A DNA stretch of 31,113 nt from UMGS1781 sp964389545 (GTDB taxonomy: Bacteria > Bacillota > Clostridia > TANB77 > CAG-508), in contig CAYMDN010000013.1 in assembly GCA_964389545.1 (NCBI GenBank), forward strand, positions 1 through 31,113, in the 5' to 3' direction. The notes under the pieces were generated by a model that saw only the letters and a list, made by a program, of their open reading frames with translations, was not told where the DNA came from and did no database searches. This document shows positions 30,409 to 31,113 of the stretch, in pieces (positions within the stretch are counted from its first letter, which is position 1; each line of letters begins with the position of its first letter). A program made the position numbers and the translations under genes.

Positions 30409-31113
30409 TTATTCCCTTTCTATATATGCTTTGCCTAATAATTTTTCTATAAATCCCATATTTTTATAAACTTGTTCTGTATAAAATCCCTGTTCTGTTT
30501 GTACACAAACTTCACTTATGTTTAATTTTATTAAGTCTTTTATTATATCTGACATCATCTGTTTGCATACACCGCTTCTTTGATATTTTTTATTTGTTGT
30601 AACATTATATATAATTGCTTTATTTTTTCTATATACAACAGTTGCAGTAGAAATAGCTTCTTGTTCTTTTTTTCCTAAATAATGAATAACCTTATATTCA
30701 CTATTATTTGCATTAAAACTTTTTTCTAATGCAATTTTATATCCATCTGATAAACTTTCATACGGATCTTCGGGATTATCTCCAGAAAAGCCATCCATTA
30801 CAGCTTGAATAAATTGTTCCTTTAATATTTTATCAACTTTGTAAACTGAAAAATCTATTTTACTTTTATATGATTCAAATTGTTCTAAATTATCTAATGT
30901 CATCCAAACATCGGTATATAATAAATTCAATTTAGAATTTTCAATTTTATCTTGCAACTCTGAATCTATAATATTAGATGTAATATAAATAATTGGATTT
31001 CTATTTAATTTATTCATATTCAATTTTATTTTATCAAAAATCTCATTTAAAGAAACTTCTTTATTTTTTAAATAAGCAAAATTCCAATATTGATCATCTA
31101 TTAAATCACTATA
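30409..31113 (-). CDS. GNAT-family N-acetyltransferase, 5' end outside the window (partial)
   Basis: The C-terminal half is a GNAT fold: EAISTATVVYRKNKAIIYNV, the acetyl-CoA loop KKYQRSGVCKQMMSDIIKDL, then SEVCVQTEQGF and EQVYKNMGFIEK. The reading frame stays open past the TTG at 31023 and ATG at 31017 to the window edge (31113). It encodes protein-like sequence there (SDLIDDQYWNFAYLKNKEVS), and neither internal start has a good ribosome-binding site. The true start therefore lies beyond the window; at least 234 residues are visible. It is the first visible gene of the operon with the YgjV-like gene. Substrate unknown. Confidence 0.85.
   Translation of the reverse strand, partial: YSDLIDDQYWNFAYLKNKEVSLNEIFDKIKLNMNKLNRNPIIYITSNIIDSELQDKIENSKLNLLYTDVWMTLDNLEQFESYKSKIDFSVYKVDKILKEQFIQAVMDGFSGDNPEDPYESLSDGYKIALEKSFNANNSEYKVIHYLGKKEQEAISTATVVYRKNKAIIYNVTTNKKYQRSGVCKQMMSDIIKDLIKLNISEVCVQTEQGFYTEQVYKNMGFIEKLLGKAYIERE

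Noticed and set aside
31017..31023. Complete acetyltransferase gene starting at TTG 31023 or ATG 31017
   Set aside because: The frame stays open to the window edge with protein-like sequence, and no ribosome-binding site precedes either codon.
1..31113. CRISPR array, prophage or toxin-antitoxin system
   Set aside because: No regularly spaced repeats, cas or phage genes, or paired small toxin-antitoxin frames were seen on either strand.

Overview
The window is AT-rich Gram-positive DNA, most likely from an uncultured gut-type Clostridia (Bacillota). The evidence is the strong AGGAGG ribosome-binding sites, consensus sigma-A promoters (TTGACA-17-TATAAT), U-tailed hairpin terminators, the infC-rpmI-rplT operon with an L20-type leader, a MurT/GatD-type gene pair, YabE-like 3D and LemA proteins, and native coding DNA that is very A-rich (positions 9481-9540 hold 11 G/C of 60). 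Species cannot be named from sequence alone.

Layout. (1) 34-516: a GC-richer acetyltransferase cassette. (2) 667-11266: a nine-gene co-directional run from one clear promoter: ychF, murT, a gatD-like gene that has lost its catalytic residues, an ATP-grasp enzyme, murB, a membrane-anchored yvcK-like gene, a glycogen-debranching enzyme, ruvC and holA. (3) 11353-12542: two GC-rich minus-strand genes for small membrane proteins with bacterial PH domains, sharing an identical 23-nt promoter-proximal repeat. (4) 12708-15770: an unknown anchored protein, rplM-rpsI on the minus strand, and divergently infC-rpmI-rplT. infC starts at an ATA codon behind an attenuator leader. (5) 15874-19763: alr, a WG-repeat protein, acpS, tatD. 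(6) 19808-22948: lemA and murD transcribed divergently from a palindromic control region, then a YabE-like 3D-domain protein whose only well-placed start is ATT. (7) 23072-29580: two anchored secreted proteins of similar design flanking a GC-richer VanX-like peptidase, then two unknown cytosolic proteins. (8) 29632-31113, minus strand: tRNA-Pro(UGG), a YgjV-like membrane protein and an acetyltransferase cut by the window edge.

The recurring theme is the cell wall. D-alanine supply (alr), precursor synthesis (murB, murD), presumed modification of the D-Glu residue (murT/gatD-like), wall remodelling (YabE-like) and D-Ala-D-Ala hydrolysis (M15 enzyme) are scattered here rather than gathered in a classical division and cell wall (dcw) cluster. 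The best candidate for unusual biology is the murT operon. Its GatD partner keeps the family framework but has Thr and Leu where the nucleophilic Cys and catalytic His should be. A gene-spanning hairpin, with a potential pseudoknot onto the murT stop codon, separates the pair, and an ATP-grasp ligase-like gene follows. This could be a MurT system that no longer uses glutamine as nitrogen donor. Secondary points are the repeated single-gene GC-rich cassettes and two genes with IF3-sensitive start codons (ATA for infC, ATT for the 3D protein). No CRISPR array, insertion sequence, integrase or phage gene was seen.
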